From assembly GCF_029255545.1 (NCBI RefSeq), contig NZ_JANLJJ010000032.1:1-51578 (forward strand): DNA of 51,578 nt. The letters are read 5' to 3'. Under the pieces are notes generated by a model that saw only the letters and a list, made by a program, of their open reading frames with translations, ran no database searches and had not been told where the DNA came from. Positions within the stretch are counted from its first letter, which is position 1. Every line of letters begins with the position of its first letter. Positions 11,706 to 18,819 of the stretch are shown piece by piece. The stretch comes from Ferrovibrio sp. (lineage in GTDB: Bacteria > Pseudomonadota > Alphaproteobacteria > Ferrovibrionales > Ferrovibrionaceae). Made by a program: the position numbers and the translations under genes.

Positions 11706-12848
11706 ATGCCGCACTGGTCCAGCCGGGGTAACGACCTTTCGTTCGGCCGCAAGCTGCGCGACGTCAATTGGGGTCTGGTGCTGCTGATCACCCTGATCGC
11801 CAGCACCGGCTTTGCCACCCTGTATTCTGCTGCCGGCGGCAGCCTCGATCCATGGGCGGATCGCCAGATGGTGCGTTTCGCCATTGGCATGGTTGTCATG
11901 GTGGCGATCGCGCTTACCGATATCCGCGTCTGGATGCGGTTGTCCTATCTGGTCTATGCCATTGGCGTCGTTCTGTTGGTCGCCGTCGAACTGTTCGGCC
12001 GGGTCGGCATGGGGGCGCAGCGTTGGCTCGATGTCGGCATTTTCCACATCCAGCCGTCCGAGATCATGAAGATCGCGCTGATCCTCACGCTGGCGCGCTA
12101 TTTCCACGGGCTCTCCTATGATGAGGTCGGGCGGATCCGCTGGCTGTTCATCCCGCTGGCCATCGTGCTGGTGCCGGTGGGCCTGGTGATCAAGCAGCCT
12201 GATCTGGGCACCGCCATGCTGCTGCTCGCTTCCTCGGGGGCGGTATTCTTCTTCGCTGGCGTGCGGGCCTGGAAATTCATTGCCGTGATCGTGGCCGGTG
12301 GTGCCGCCTTGCCGGTGGCCTGGAACTTCCTGCACGATTACCAGAAGAAGCGGGTACTCACCTTCATGAATCCGGAAGAGGATCCGCTGGGCTCGGGTTA
12401 CCATATCCTGCAATCCAAGATCGCGCTGGGGTCGGGTGGATTTGCCGGCAAGGGCTACATGCAGGGCACCCAGAGCCACTTGAGTTTTCTGCCCGAGAAA
12501 CAGACTGACTTCATCTTCACCATGCTGGCCGAGGAGCATGGCCTGATCGGCGCGCTGGTGCTGATCGCGCTCTATATCCTGCTGATCGCCTATGGCTATG
12601 CCATCGCGCTGCGGGCGCGCAGCCAATATGCCCGCCTGCTCGCCGGCGGCATCACCACCATGCTGTTCCTCTATGTGTTCATCAATATTGCCATGGTCTC
12701 GGGCCTGGTGCCGGTGGTGGGCGTGCCGCTGCCGCTGGTCTCCTATGGCGGCACCGCGATGATGACCCTGCTGGTAGGGCTGGGCCTGCTGATCAACGTC
12801 TATGTTCACCGCGACGTGGAGATTCCCCGCCATATGAGCGGCCTGTAA
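11706..12848 (+). CDS. rodA: Peptidoglycan glycosyltransferase RodA
   Basis: A 380-residue SEDS-family polytopic membrane enzyme that polymerises lipid II and pairs with PBP2. About ten membrane segments are visible, along with the family signatures IKQPDLGTAMLLLASSG, the GSGGFAGKGYMQGTQSHLSFLPEKQTDFIFT loop (12431-12515) and the C-terminal PLPLVSYGGTAMMTLLVGLGLL. GTG 11697 would give a longer product, but the ATG at 11706 is preferred with GGGAGG (11692-11697) 8 bases upstream. It is the last gene of the cluster. Confidence 0.96.
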   Translation: MPHWSSRGNDLSFGRKLRDVNWGLVLLITLIASTGFATLYSAAGGSLDPWADRQMVRFAIGMVVMVAIALTDIRVWMRLSYLVYAIGVVLLVAVELFGRVGMGAQRWLDVGIFHIQPSEIMKIALILTLARYFHGLSYDEVGRIRWLFIPLAIVLVPVGLVIKQPDLGTAMLLLASSGAVFFFAGVRAWKFIAVIVAGGAALPVAWNFLHDYQKKRVLTFMNPEEDPLGSGYHILQSKIALGSGGFAGKGYMQGTQSHLSFLPEKQTDFIFTMLAEEHGLIGALVLIALYILLIAYGYAIALRARSQYARLLAGGITTMLFLYVFINIAMVSGLVPVVGVPLPLVSYGGTAMMTLLVGLGLLINVYVHRDVEIPRHMSGL

Positions 12849-12993
12849 CCAACCAGCCTGCAGCGGCCCGAATCGGCACCCTTAAGCGCCTGATTGAAAA
12901 ATCATTTTTCCGCCCCCCGAAGCGCTTGCAATTCCGGTGAATCCGGGTATTTTCGCGCGACTTTCGACGACCCCGCGTCGTCACAGGAAAAAT

Positions 12994-13075
<82 letters not shown>

Positions 13076-13095
13076 TAATACGGCACAATGACTTA

Positions 13096-13136
13096 CGCCG
13101 CCCCGCAGAAATGCGATGGGCGGCGAAGTCGTTTTT
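13096..13136 (+). terminator. Possible terminator downstream of tRNA-Lys, within the element
   Basis: An 8-bp stem CGCCGCCC/GGGCGGCG (13096-13103 with 13118-13125) is capped by a 4-bp stem CGCA/TGCG with a GAAA tetraloop, and TTTTT follows at 13132-13136. The T-run lies six bases from the stem, so efficiency is uncertain. If real, the element supplies the terminator for the tRNA it entered. Confidence 0.45.
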
Positions 13137-13154
13137 GGAAGCACTATGGAAGCA
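13136..13154 (+). repeat. Left copy of a 19-bp subterminal repeat, probable integrase arm site
   Basis: TGGAAGCA occurs twice 11 bp apart within this 19-base unit, which recurs exactly and in the same orientation at 16192-16210. It lies 61 bases inside the left attachment repeat. Tandem short repeats with roughly one-turn spacing near both ends are what lambda-type integrases bind with their arm-binding domain. Confidence 0.55.
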
Positions 13155-13240
13155 GCGCAATTCGGGCTGGATACATCTTATACTTGCCGACAATGACACT
13201 CATGAATACGGTGTCTCGAGATGTGTCTGGGGGGGAGCCG

Positions 13241-13540
13241 ATGAAACAGAAATTTCTGGTGCCAGCATTGGCGATTTCAGCTCTGACAGCCGACGCCGGG
13301 GCAAGCGTCGGAGAAGGCGTCGTAATAGATACGAGCGACGCTGGAAAAGCGTCTCAGGATATTGCTTCTACCCAATTGAAGCATGCCTTGCCCGCAATGA
13401 CTGCAACGTATATGGCGGGCGATGATTTGTTTGTGCTTCGCCTTCTGAAAACTCAGAGCGGAACACTTATGGCGCAGCATGGCTCGCACGCGTCGCATGG
13501 TTCCCACGGTTCGCACCGCTCTCATCAGTCAGGGCGTTGA
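13241..13540 (+). CDS. hxsA: His-Xaa-Ser repeat protein (HxsA-like)
   Basis: A 99-residue protein whose C-terminus holds six consecutive His-x-Ser triplets (H80 to S97: HGS, HAS, HGS, HGS, HRS, HQS). This is the defining feature of the HxsA peptides that accompany the radical-SAM proteins HxsB and HxsC and the small protein HxsD; the system is thought to modify peptides but its product is unknown. The N-terminus (MKQKFLVPALAISALTADAG) is hydrophobic. A longer frame from 13088 exists, but the ATG at 13241 has GGGGGAG just upstream and gives the family-like N-terminus. Remnants of hxsD and hxsC follow, so the substrate gene seems intact while its maturation genes are broken. Confidence 0.8.
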   Translation: MKQKFLVPALAISALTADAGASVGEGVVIDTSDAGKASQDIASTQLKHALPAMTATYMAGDDLFVLRLLKTQSGTLMAQHGSHASHGSHGSHRSHQSGR

Positions 13541-13554
13541 CGGCCGCGGCCCCT

Positions 13555-13653
13555 ATGGTCGTCGAGTTAGCTTTTGACGCCGAGGTCTACCGACTTGAGG
13601 CAGTCAAAAAGGCGTCTTATAGAGTCGCTCGCTTCATTTCGGTCGATATATAG
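13555..13653 (+). pseudogene. hxsD: hxsD N-terminal fragment
   Basis: A 32-codon frame beginning at ATG 13555 and ending at a TAG. Its middle reads YRLEAVKKASYRVARF followed by SVDI, resembling the start of HxsD proteins (Y-x-x-EA-x-KKA-x-Y-R). Family members are, as I recall, roughly three times longer, so this is a truncated copy. The hxsC-like frame opens at 13623 in another phase, and no hxsB is present between them. This fits a deletion or frameshift that joined hxsD to the interior of hxsC. The call rests on recalled family patterns plus context. Confidence 0.6.
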
Positions 13654-13937
13654 CTGAATGGGCTGCAGCATATCATATCACTTTGTCAGATGACGTTTCC
13701 TACATTGATGTCGGGGATATTATCGCAGTTGAGCGCGCCTCAGGGCGTGTAAGGGTGCTTTTTACGGCACGTGCCGAGCACCACAGCTTTCTAGTAACCG
13801 AGCAATGCGACAACTTCTGCCTGATGTGTTCTCAACCGCCTCGCAAAATCAATGATGCATGGTTGGTTCATGAACTCGCCGAAGTTATCCCGCATTTACC
13901 CATAAGCACTAAGGAAATAGGCTTCACAGGAGGTGAT
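13623..13937 (+). pseudogene. hxsC: hxsC radical-SAM fragment
   Basis: An open frame without a good start codon (it is preceded by an in-frame TAG; the first candidate is TTG at 13683). It encodes VGDIIAVERASGRVRVLF, then LVTEQCDNFCLMCSQPP with the radical-SAM CxxxCxxC cluster motif (codons at 13806, 13818, 13827), then KEIGFTGGD, where the family continues TGGEPTL. The similarity stops at 13937, exactly where the opposite-strand HNH gene is also cut. The N-terminal part and the whole catalytic barrel after the TGG motif are missing, so it cannot be an active radical-SAM enzyme. Confidence 0.75.
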
Positions 13938-14724
13938 GGGCCTCAATATAGCCTTGGGCAAAGAGGCCGTAGACGGCGGCAAAGTCAAAGCCGCAGCCTT
14001 GGCACTTGTCGCCATGGACCTTTTTTGCAGCTTTGGCAGCCTTAGAGTCGCGATCAATTTTGCGGTGTAACCGGTAGCGCCGGCGCTCAATAATTGTGGC
14101 GGTGTATTCGTCTGTCGCTTTGGTCTCCATCGCAGCGTCAAAGGTGTCAACCCCGCCGCGGGCAGTCAGCATGACATAGAGACGAACGATTTCTTTGAGG
14201 TCTGTAGTAAGCTTTTCCTCGTCGGGTAGCGCCATAAGGTCATAGCGGACGCCAAAGGCAACGGACGGCTCATAGTCGCGGGCGAGGATTGAGGTTCCGT
14301 CGAGTATTACCGGGGTGTCCGAAAACCGGGGTAGCCGCTCAGGCAAGCGGGCTTGGATTAAGGCTGCGCGCCGTCGCAATTCGTCATGAGTACCGCGTTT
14401 AAATTCCTCTCGGATAATGGTCGTCCCTTGGGCGAGAGTTAGATAGACGGAGCTCATATCCGCGGCAAAGAGGTAGACGACGTATTGGCCGTTTGTAGCC
14501 GAGACGGTCACGTTGGGGTCAAAGACTGCAATCCATGGTACTTCGGCCCATTGGCCCTGGCCTGGGCTGCCCGTGACCTTAAAATACTCATTGCCCAATG
14601 CAGTACTTACGGCCTCGGGAGCATCGGTTCGCAGGAAGTTTGCAACCTCGTTACCGGTAAACGCGGTGCGTGTCGCGGCCAGATAATTATTTGCAATGTG
14701 CTTAAGGGTCTCTCGGATACCCAT
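13924..14724 (-). pseudogene. DUF3578 (McrB N-terminal-like) HNH nuclease, C-terminally truncated
   Basis: A 266-residue frame starting at ATG 14724 with GAGGGG five bases before it. The N-terminal ~150 residues resemble the MrcB/McrB-type DNA-binding domain (WAEVPWIAVFDP, YVVYLFAADMSSVYLTLAQG), which recognises modified DNA in type IV restriction. The C-terminal part starts an HNH domain (CQGCGFDF, YIEAHHL) but stops one residue later, before the second zinc cysteine pair and the N-H half. The break coincides with the end of hxsC similarity on the other strand. It would have been a methylation-directed defence nuclease and is now probably inactive, although the DNA-binding part could still fold. 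Confidence 0.75.
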
Positions 14725-14795
14725 TATCCCCTCAACGTCAGGTCTATCGGACCGATGCGCAATATCCCGACTCAGCTCCCGTAACCTTTAGGGCA

Positions 14796-14827
14796 ATTTC
14801 CCCCTTAGAGCCCTCTAAGGGGGAAAT
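14796..14827. repeat. Perfect 15-bp inverted repeat with 2-base centre
   Basis: Arms at 14796-14810 and 14813-14827 are exact complements (ATTTCCCCCTTAGAG type). It lies between the integrase stop and the start of the HNH gene, both on the minus strand. No T-run follows on either strand, so it may be an operator or a processing hairpin rather than a terminator. Confidence 0.6.
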
Positions 14828-14877
14828 CAGCCTAACAGGTGCGCCGGGGCTATCAGCCTCTTAGAGCGATTCAGGCT

Positions 14878-16161
14878 TTAGCCTGCGGCTTTCGTCGATT
14901 CGGTCCGCCTCTTGCCTGGGAAACGTACCACATTGTTGCCCACCCCTAAGGGGGGCGGCGCAGCCATCGTACTGGCAGCGGGAGCAGCAGGGGAGGGTGG
15001 GGCAGACGGTGCGATACCGATCAACCCGCCGATCTTAGCCGCGCCATCGGTCGCTGCCGCGCGGACTGTGGCATCGTCCAAATGGGCATAGCGGAGCGTC
15101 GTCTGGATTTGGGTATGGCCGAGCAGCTTTTGCAGTGTGGTAATCGCCATGCCGCCCTGGAGCATGAGCGAGGCATAGGTATGCCGTAGGTCGTGGATAC
15201 GGACCTCGGGCAGCTTGGCCCGCTGGCGGATATGCCGCCAGGACTTCTCCAGATTGACGGCATGCTGGCCCTCGACTTCGCCAGCAATGACGTAGGGATT
15301 GCCGTCCAGCTGCGGTATGGCGTCTATGACGGCTTGAGCCTCTGGCGTCAAAGGAATGCGCCGGGCACCAGTCTTAGAGTCCGGGAGGTTCATATAGCCG
15401 CCCCGGATAAAGGACCATTGCATGGTCTGTATTTCGCCAAGCCGGCAGCCGGTCAGGATCAGCAGCCGGAAGGCCGCAATATGGTATGACGATATCGCCT
15501 TGTCGGCTTCGGCATCCCGTAAGGCAACGCTCACCCGCTCCAGCTCAGCCGGGGTTAGATACCGCTCGCGGCGCTCCTCGCGGTATTTCTGGACATGGCG
15601 GCAGGGATTGGAGCCGTCCGGCCGCAAGCCCCAGACCTCGCAAAGGTTAAACATCTTAGAGAGGACCGAGAGCAGCCTATTGGCCCGGTATGGCGTCTTG
15701 CGCAGCTCATGATGAAGCTTGGCGATATCGGGCCGGGCCACATCGACAATCTTGAACGCCCCTAGCTGGGGCAGAATGTGGTACTCAACCAAGGATTCAT
15801 AATCCCGCTTGGTCGACGGTTTGCACCGCTTGGCCACATGCTCAGCCAGAAACCGCTCTGCGACGCTTTTAACGGTCGGGGCGCGGCGATGCTCGTCGAT
15901 GGCCTCTGCCGGGTTCTCGCCCTTGGCAACGGCCCCTAGAAGCTCCCTGGCGCGCTTGCGGGCCTCGTCTGCGGTGAGCACGCCATGCTGGCCGATCTTG
16001 ACCCGGCGCGTGCGTCCTCCGGCGCGATACTGGACCATGTAGGTGCGTTTGCCGCTTGGCATGATGCGCACGCCAAAACCGGCCACGTCGTCATCCCAGA
16101 TGAAGTAATCGCGCGCCTTCACCTCGAAGGCTTCAACGCGGCTCTTGGACAGGGTGGGCAT
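14878..16161 (-). CDS. int: Tyrosine-recombinase integrase
   Basis: A 427-residue site-specific recombinase that would integrate and excise the element at tRNA-Lys. Domains in order: DUF4102-type arm-binding domain (residues ~1-90, with FGVRIMPSGKRTYMVQYR), a SAM-like core-binding domain (~95-185), and the catalytic domain with R240 (LTGCRLGEI), K263, H323 and R326 (HDLRHTYASL), H349 (LLGHTQ) and Y358 (RYAHLD), so all catalytic residues are present. The C-terminus is Pro/Ala-rich. The start at 16161 is preferred over upstream codons because GGGAG lies 9 bases before it. Its 5' end faces the right attachment repeat. Confidence 0.95.
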   Translation of the reverse strand: MPTLSKSRVEAFEVKARDYFIWDDDVAGFGVRIMPSGKRTYMVQYRAGGRTRRVKIGQHGVLTADEARKRARELLGAVAKGENPAEAIDEHRRAPTVKSVAERFLAEHVAKRCKPSTKRDYESLVEYHILPQLGAFKIVDVARPDIAKLHHELRKTPYRANRLLSVLSKMFNLCEVWGLRPDGSNPCRHVQKYREERRERYLTPAELERVSVALRDAEADKAISSYHIAAFRLLILTGCRLGEIQTMQWSFIRGGYMNLPDSKTGARRIPLTPEAQAVIDAIPQLDGNPYVIAGEVEGQHAVNLEKSWRHIRQRAKLPEVRIHDLRHTYASLMLQGGMAITTLQKLLGHTQIQTTLRYAHLDDATVRAAATDGAAKIGGLIGIAPSAPPSPAAPAASTMAAPPPLGVGNNVVRFPGKRRTESTKAAG

Positions 16162-16191
16162 GGCTTGCAGCTCCCAGCACAACCAAATTTC

Positions 16192-16210
16192 TGGAAGCAC
16201 TATGGAAGCA
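16192..16210 (+). repeat. Right copy of the 19-bp subterminal repeat
   Basis: Exact, same-orientation copy of 13136-13154. It lies 130 bases inside the right attachment repeat and just upstream of the int start codon, so integrase bound here could also repress its own gene. Confidence 0.55.
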
Positions 16211-16340
16211 CGAAAAATAAAAAATCAAGCAAAAGTAGAGTGCTGTGGCGTAGCCAAGAGTCGGCTATGTCATTGACTCATATAGGAAGTGAGTATCACC
16301 AGGGGTTGTGGGCGTAAACCAGCGTAAATGCTTTTTCACG

Positions 16341-16391
16341 CTCTTAATCAGCGGGTCCCAGGTTCGAGCCCTGGTGCGCCCACCATTTTTC
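16341..16391 (+). repeat. attR, right 51-bp attachment repeat
   Basis: Carries the displaced 3' end of the original tRNA-Lys gene (anticodon loop to CCA plus TTTTTC), identical to 13025-13075. It marks the right boundary of the element. It is not a functional tRNA since the 5' half is absent. Confidence 0.95.
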
Positions 16392-16536
16392 CAAGCACTT
16401 AGCGCCAATACTCGAACACCGTTCAACTCCGTTCAAGTTGAACGTTCAACTTCGCGCACTGGGTTCGTTCCCACTACGGGCCCTTATGGTGCGCCCGATG
16501 GCTGCCGCCGCCTCGATATACGTCTTCCAGGGAACA
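16392..16536. other. Chromosomal spacer right of the element
   Basis: No gene seen. GTTCAAC occurs at 16421-16427 and 16444-16450, and a 15-base odd palindrome, CGTTCAAGTTGAACG, is centred at 16437. This may be an operator or chance; no adjacent gene points toward it. Together with the int upstream region (16162-16340) it makes a 375-base stretch without a protein gene. Confidence 0.4.
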
Positions 16537-16764
16537 TTACAGCATGCCTGCGCGCATCTCGCGCAGTCGCAGGATCATGCAACTCTGCACCCAGCCTTCG
16601 TATTGCGAGGTCTGCTCCCGGTGGCCGGCGGCGGCATCCTCGCAGATTCGGCGTGCCTCGCTCTGCTGCGCCTCTTCCGGCGTCAGCGGTTTCGCCGGCT
16701 CCCGGCTGGTGACGCATCCCGTCAAAGCCCCGGCCAGGATGACGGCGGATATGTGGTTACGCAT
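16537..16764 (-). CDS. Small lipoprotein, function unknown
   Basis: A 75-residue protein starting at ATG 16764 with AGGAG about 9 bases upstream. The first 17 residues form a lipoprotein signal ending in LAGALTGC, a good lipobox, so the mature protein would be about 59 residues anchored to a membrane. The remainder is charged with three more cysteines absent from the signal (ICEDAAAG, SCMILRLREMRAG). I do not recognise the family. It is transcribed alone. Confidence 0.65.
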   Translation of the reverse strand: MRNHISAVILAGALTGCVTSREPAKPLTPEEAQQSEARRICEDAAAGHREQTSQYEGWVQSCMILRLREMRAGML

Positions 16765-16886
16765 GATCGTCGCTCCTTCTGCTGACTGCTGAGCTTATAG
16801 CGCATGCTGTGGTGCGATCCTCTCGGCAGGCTGGCGAACGAGACAATGTTGTTGGTCCGGTCCACCCTGTAGCCTAGCCGCGTTTC

Positions 16887-17255
16887 TTATTTTTCGCGCG
16901 GCCGCCCCGTGGCGGGGTCGATGCCGATCACCGGCAGCCCGGCCACCTTCCAGCTCATGATGCCGCCGGCGAGATGGCGGTGATGATCCAGCCCGTCCTG
17001 CTGGCACAGGCCAATGGCCGTCTGCGAGCGTTTGCCCGAGCCGCAATGGAACACCAGCAGGCGGTCCCCGTCATTGGGCAGGGCCTTCGGATCGAAGGTT
17101 GAGAGCGGATAGAGAAAGGCGCCATGGATACGTTCGGCGGCGTATTCCGCCGGTTCGCGCACATCGACCAGGAAGACGCGACCGCTTCGCAGGCCGGCCT
17201 GGACCTCGGCGGGCGTCATGTCGAGAATAGGTTGCATTTTGGTGGGGCCGGGCAT
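16887..17255 (-). CDS. Rhodanese-domain protein
   Basis: A single-domain rhodanese of 122 residues that transfers sulfane sulfur. The active-site loop is HCGSGKRSQTA with Cys71, and the family segments VFLVDVREPAEYAAERIHGA and HLAGGIMSWKVAGLPV flank it. The start at 17255 (MPGPTKM) is chosen because AGGAG lies 7 bases ahead; the frame extends upstream to 17312 through the operator region. It is divergent from a sulfide:quinone oxidoreductase-like gene, which suggests a shared role in sulfide or persulfide handling. Confidence 0.85.
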   Translation of the reverse strand: MPGPTKMQPILDMTPAEVQAGLRSGRVFLVDVREPAEYAAERIHGAFLYPLSTFDPKALPNDGDRLLVFHCGSGKRSQTAIGLCQQDGLDHHRHLAGGIMSWKVAGLPVIGIDPATGRPREK

Positions 17256-17286
17256 GGCGATCTCCTGCTTTGGTAGGGGGGGCTGT

Positions 17287-17322
17287 ATATTCGCTATTGC
17301 TAATATTCGCAAATGCTAATAT
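17287..17322. promoter_or_regulatory. Tandem palindromic operator between rhodanese and SQR genes
   Basis: Two near-identical 20-bp imperfect palindromes overlap by four bases: 17287-17306 and 17303-17322, each of the form ATATTCGC-N4-GCTAATAT, with 8 of 10 base pairs symmetric. The ATTC-N8-(T/G)AAT layout resembles what I recall for ArsR-type persulfide sensors (SqrR/BigR). No such regulator is encoded in the window. The symmetry is seen; the regulator is inference. Confidence 0.55.
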
Positions 17323-17429
17323 ATCCTGTATCGATGTCAAGCCCGGGTTCCGGCGGCGGATTGCCGAACCGCCCGGTACAGAGCCCGGCACATAGGCGGC
17401 TTCAGGCCGCCGTCATTGGAGGAAACGAC

Positions 17430-18731
17430 ATGTCGCAGGACAGCAGCAGCAAACCGAAAATCGTCATTCTGGGCGCCGGCCTCGGCGGCGTCATCGCCGC
17501 CTTCGAGGTGAAGGAGGCCGTGGGCAAGAAGGCCGAAGTGACAGTGGTCAACCGCGGCGACACGTTCCATTTCGTGCCCTCCAATCCCTGGGTTGCGGTG
17601 CGCTGGCGTACTCGCGACGCCATCGAGGTGAAGCTGCCGCCGGTGATGAAAAAACGCGGCATCGAGTTCATCCCGGTTGGCGCCGCGAAGGTGCATCCGA
17701 AGGATAACCGCCTCGACCTCGAGGATGGCCGCAGCATTTCCTACGATTACCTGGTGATTGCCACCGGCCCCGAACTGGCCTTCGACGAGATTACCGGCCT
17801 CGGCCCCCATGGCGGCTTCACCCAGTCGGTCTGCCATGTCGACCACGCCGAGGGCGCGGCCGATGCCTTCGATGCGCTCGCCGCCGATCCCGGCCCGGTG
17901 CTGGTCGGCGCGGTGCAGGGCGCGTCATGCTTCGGGCCCGCTTACGAATTCGTCATGATCCTCGACACCGAGCTGAAGAAGCGCAAGGTGCGCGACCGCG
18001 TGCCGATGACCTTCGTCACCTCCGAACCCTATGTCGGCCATCTCGGCCTCGACGGCGTCGGCGACACCAAGGGCCTGCTGGAAAGCGAGATGCGCGAGCG
18101 CCACATCAAGTGGATCGTCAACGCCAGGGTCACCGCGGTCGAGGCCGGCATGATGCATGTCGAGGAAATGACCGAGGATGGATCGGCGGTGAAGGCCACG
18201 CATGACCTGCCGTTCAAGTATTCGATGATGCTGCCGGCCTTCCGTGGCGTTGGCGCCCTGCAGGGCGCCGAGGGTCTGGTCAATCCGCGCGGTTTCGTGC
18301 TGGTCGACAAGACCCAGCGCAACCCGACCTTCCGCAATGTCTTCGGGCTCGGCGTCTGCGTGGCGATCCCGCCGATGGGCAAGACCGCGGTGCCGGTTGG
18401 CGTGCCGAAAACCGGCTTCATGATCGAGACCATGGTCACCGCCATCGCCGCCAACCTGAAGGCGATCATCGAGGGCCGGGAGGCGAAAACCGAAGGCACT
18501 TGGAACGCCATCTGCCTCGCCGATTTCGGCGATGGCGGCGTTGCCTTCGTGGCCAAGCCGCAGATTCCGCCGCGCAACGTCAACTGGTCGTCCAGCGGCA
18601 AATGGGTGCACATGGCCAAGATCGGCTTCGAGAAATACTTCCTGCACAAGGTGCGCGCCGGCGAAAGCGTGCCGTTCTACGAGAAGCTGGCGCTCGACGT
18701 CCTGGGCATCACCAAGCTGAAAGGCGAGTGA
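17430..18731 (+). CDS. Sulfide:quinone oxidoreductase-like flavoprotein
   Basis: A 433-residue FAD protein of the two-dinucleotide-binding-domain family. The N-terminal FAD motif is VILGAGLGGVIAAFEVKE, followed by YDYLVIATGPEL. Cysteines at residues 135 (SVCHVDH), 167 (GASCFGP) and 310 (GVCVAIPP) are placed like the SQR redox cysteines. The C-terminal IGFEKYFLHKVRAG resembles the membrane-anchoring amphipathic helices of SQR, so it should oxidise sulfide and reduce quinone at the inner membrane. GGAGGA lies six bases before the chosen ATG. A flavocytochrome-c sulfide dehydrogenase-like role is less likely because no signal peptide is seen. Confidence 0.8.
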   Translation: MSQDSSSKPKIVILGAGLGGVIAAFEVKEAVGKKAEVTVVNRGDTFHFVPSNPWVAVRWRTRDAIEVKLPPVMKKRGIEFIPVGAAKVHPKDNRLDLEDGRSISYDYLVIATGPELAFDEITGLGPHGGFTQSVCHVDHAEGAADAFDALAADPGPVLVGAVQGASCFGPAYEFVMILDTELKKRKVRDRVPMTFVTSEPYVGHLGLDGVGDTKGLLESEMRERHIKWIVNARVTAVEAGMMHVEEMTEDGSAVKATHDLPFKYSMMLPAFRGVGALQGAEGLVNPRGFVLVDKTQRNPTFRNVFGLGVCVAIPPMGKTAVPVGVPKTGFMIETMVTAIAANLKAIIEGREAKTEGTWNAICLADFGDGGVAFVAKPQIPPRNVNWSSSGKWVHMAKIGFEKYFLHKVRAGESVPFYEKLALDVLGITKLKGE

Positions 18732-18819
18732 GGGGCAGGAGGCTGAGGCCGGGATTGCCTGGACTATTCCCGGCTTCGGTTCCGCCTGTCTGCCGCATTC
18801 CGCGCAGGAACCGGGGCCG

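Noticed and set aside
9701-11899. Minus-strand 732-residue open frame opposite mrdA
   Set aside because: Same reason; it spans three real plus-strand genes and shows no domain.
16421-16450. GTTCAAC repeats as a CRISPR-like or iteron array
   Set aside because: Only three short, unequally spaced copies and no replication gene or cas genes nearby.
18748-18774. GCCGGGA/TCCCGGC hairpin after the SQR gene as a terminator
   Set aside because: Seven base pairs, 13-base loop and no T-run; too weak to list as a feature.
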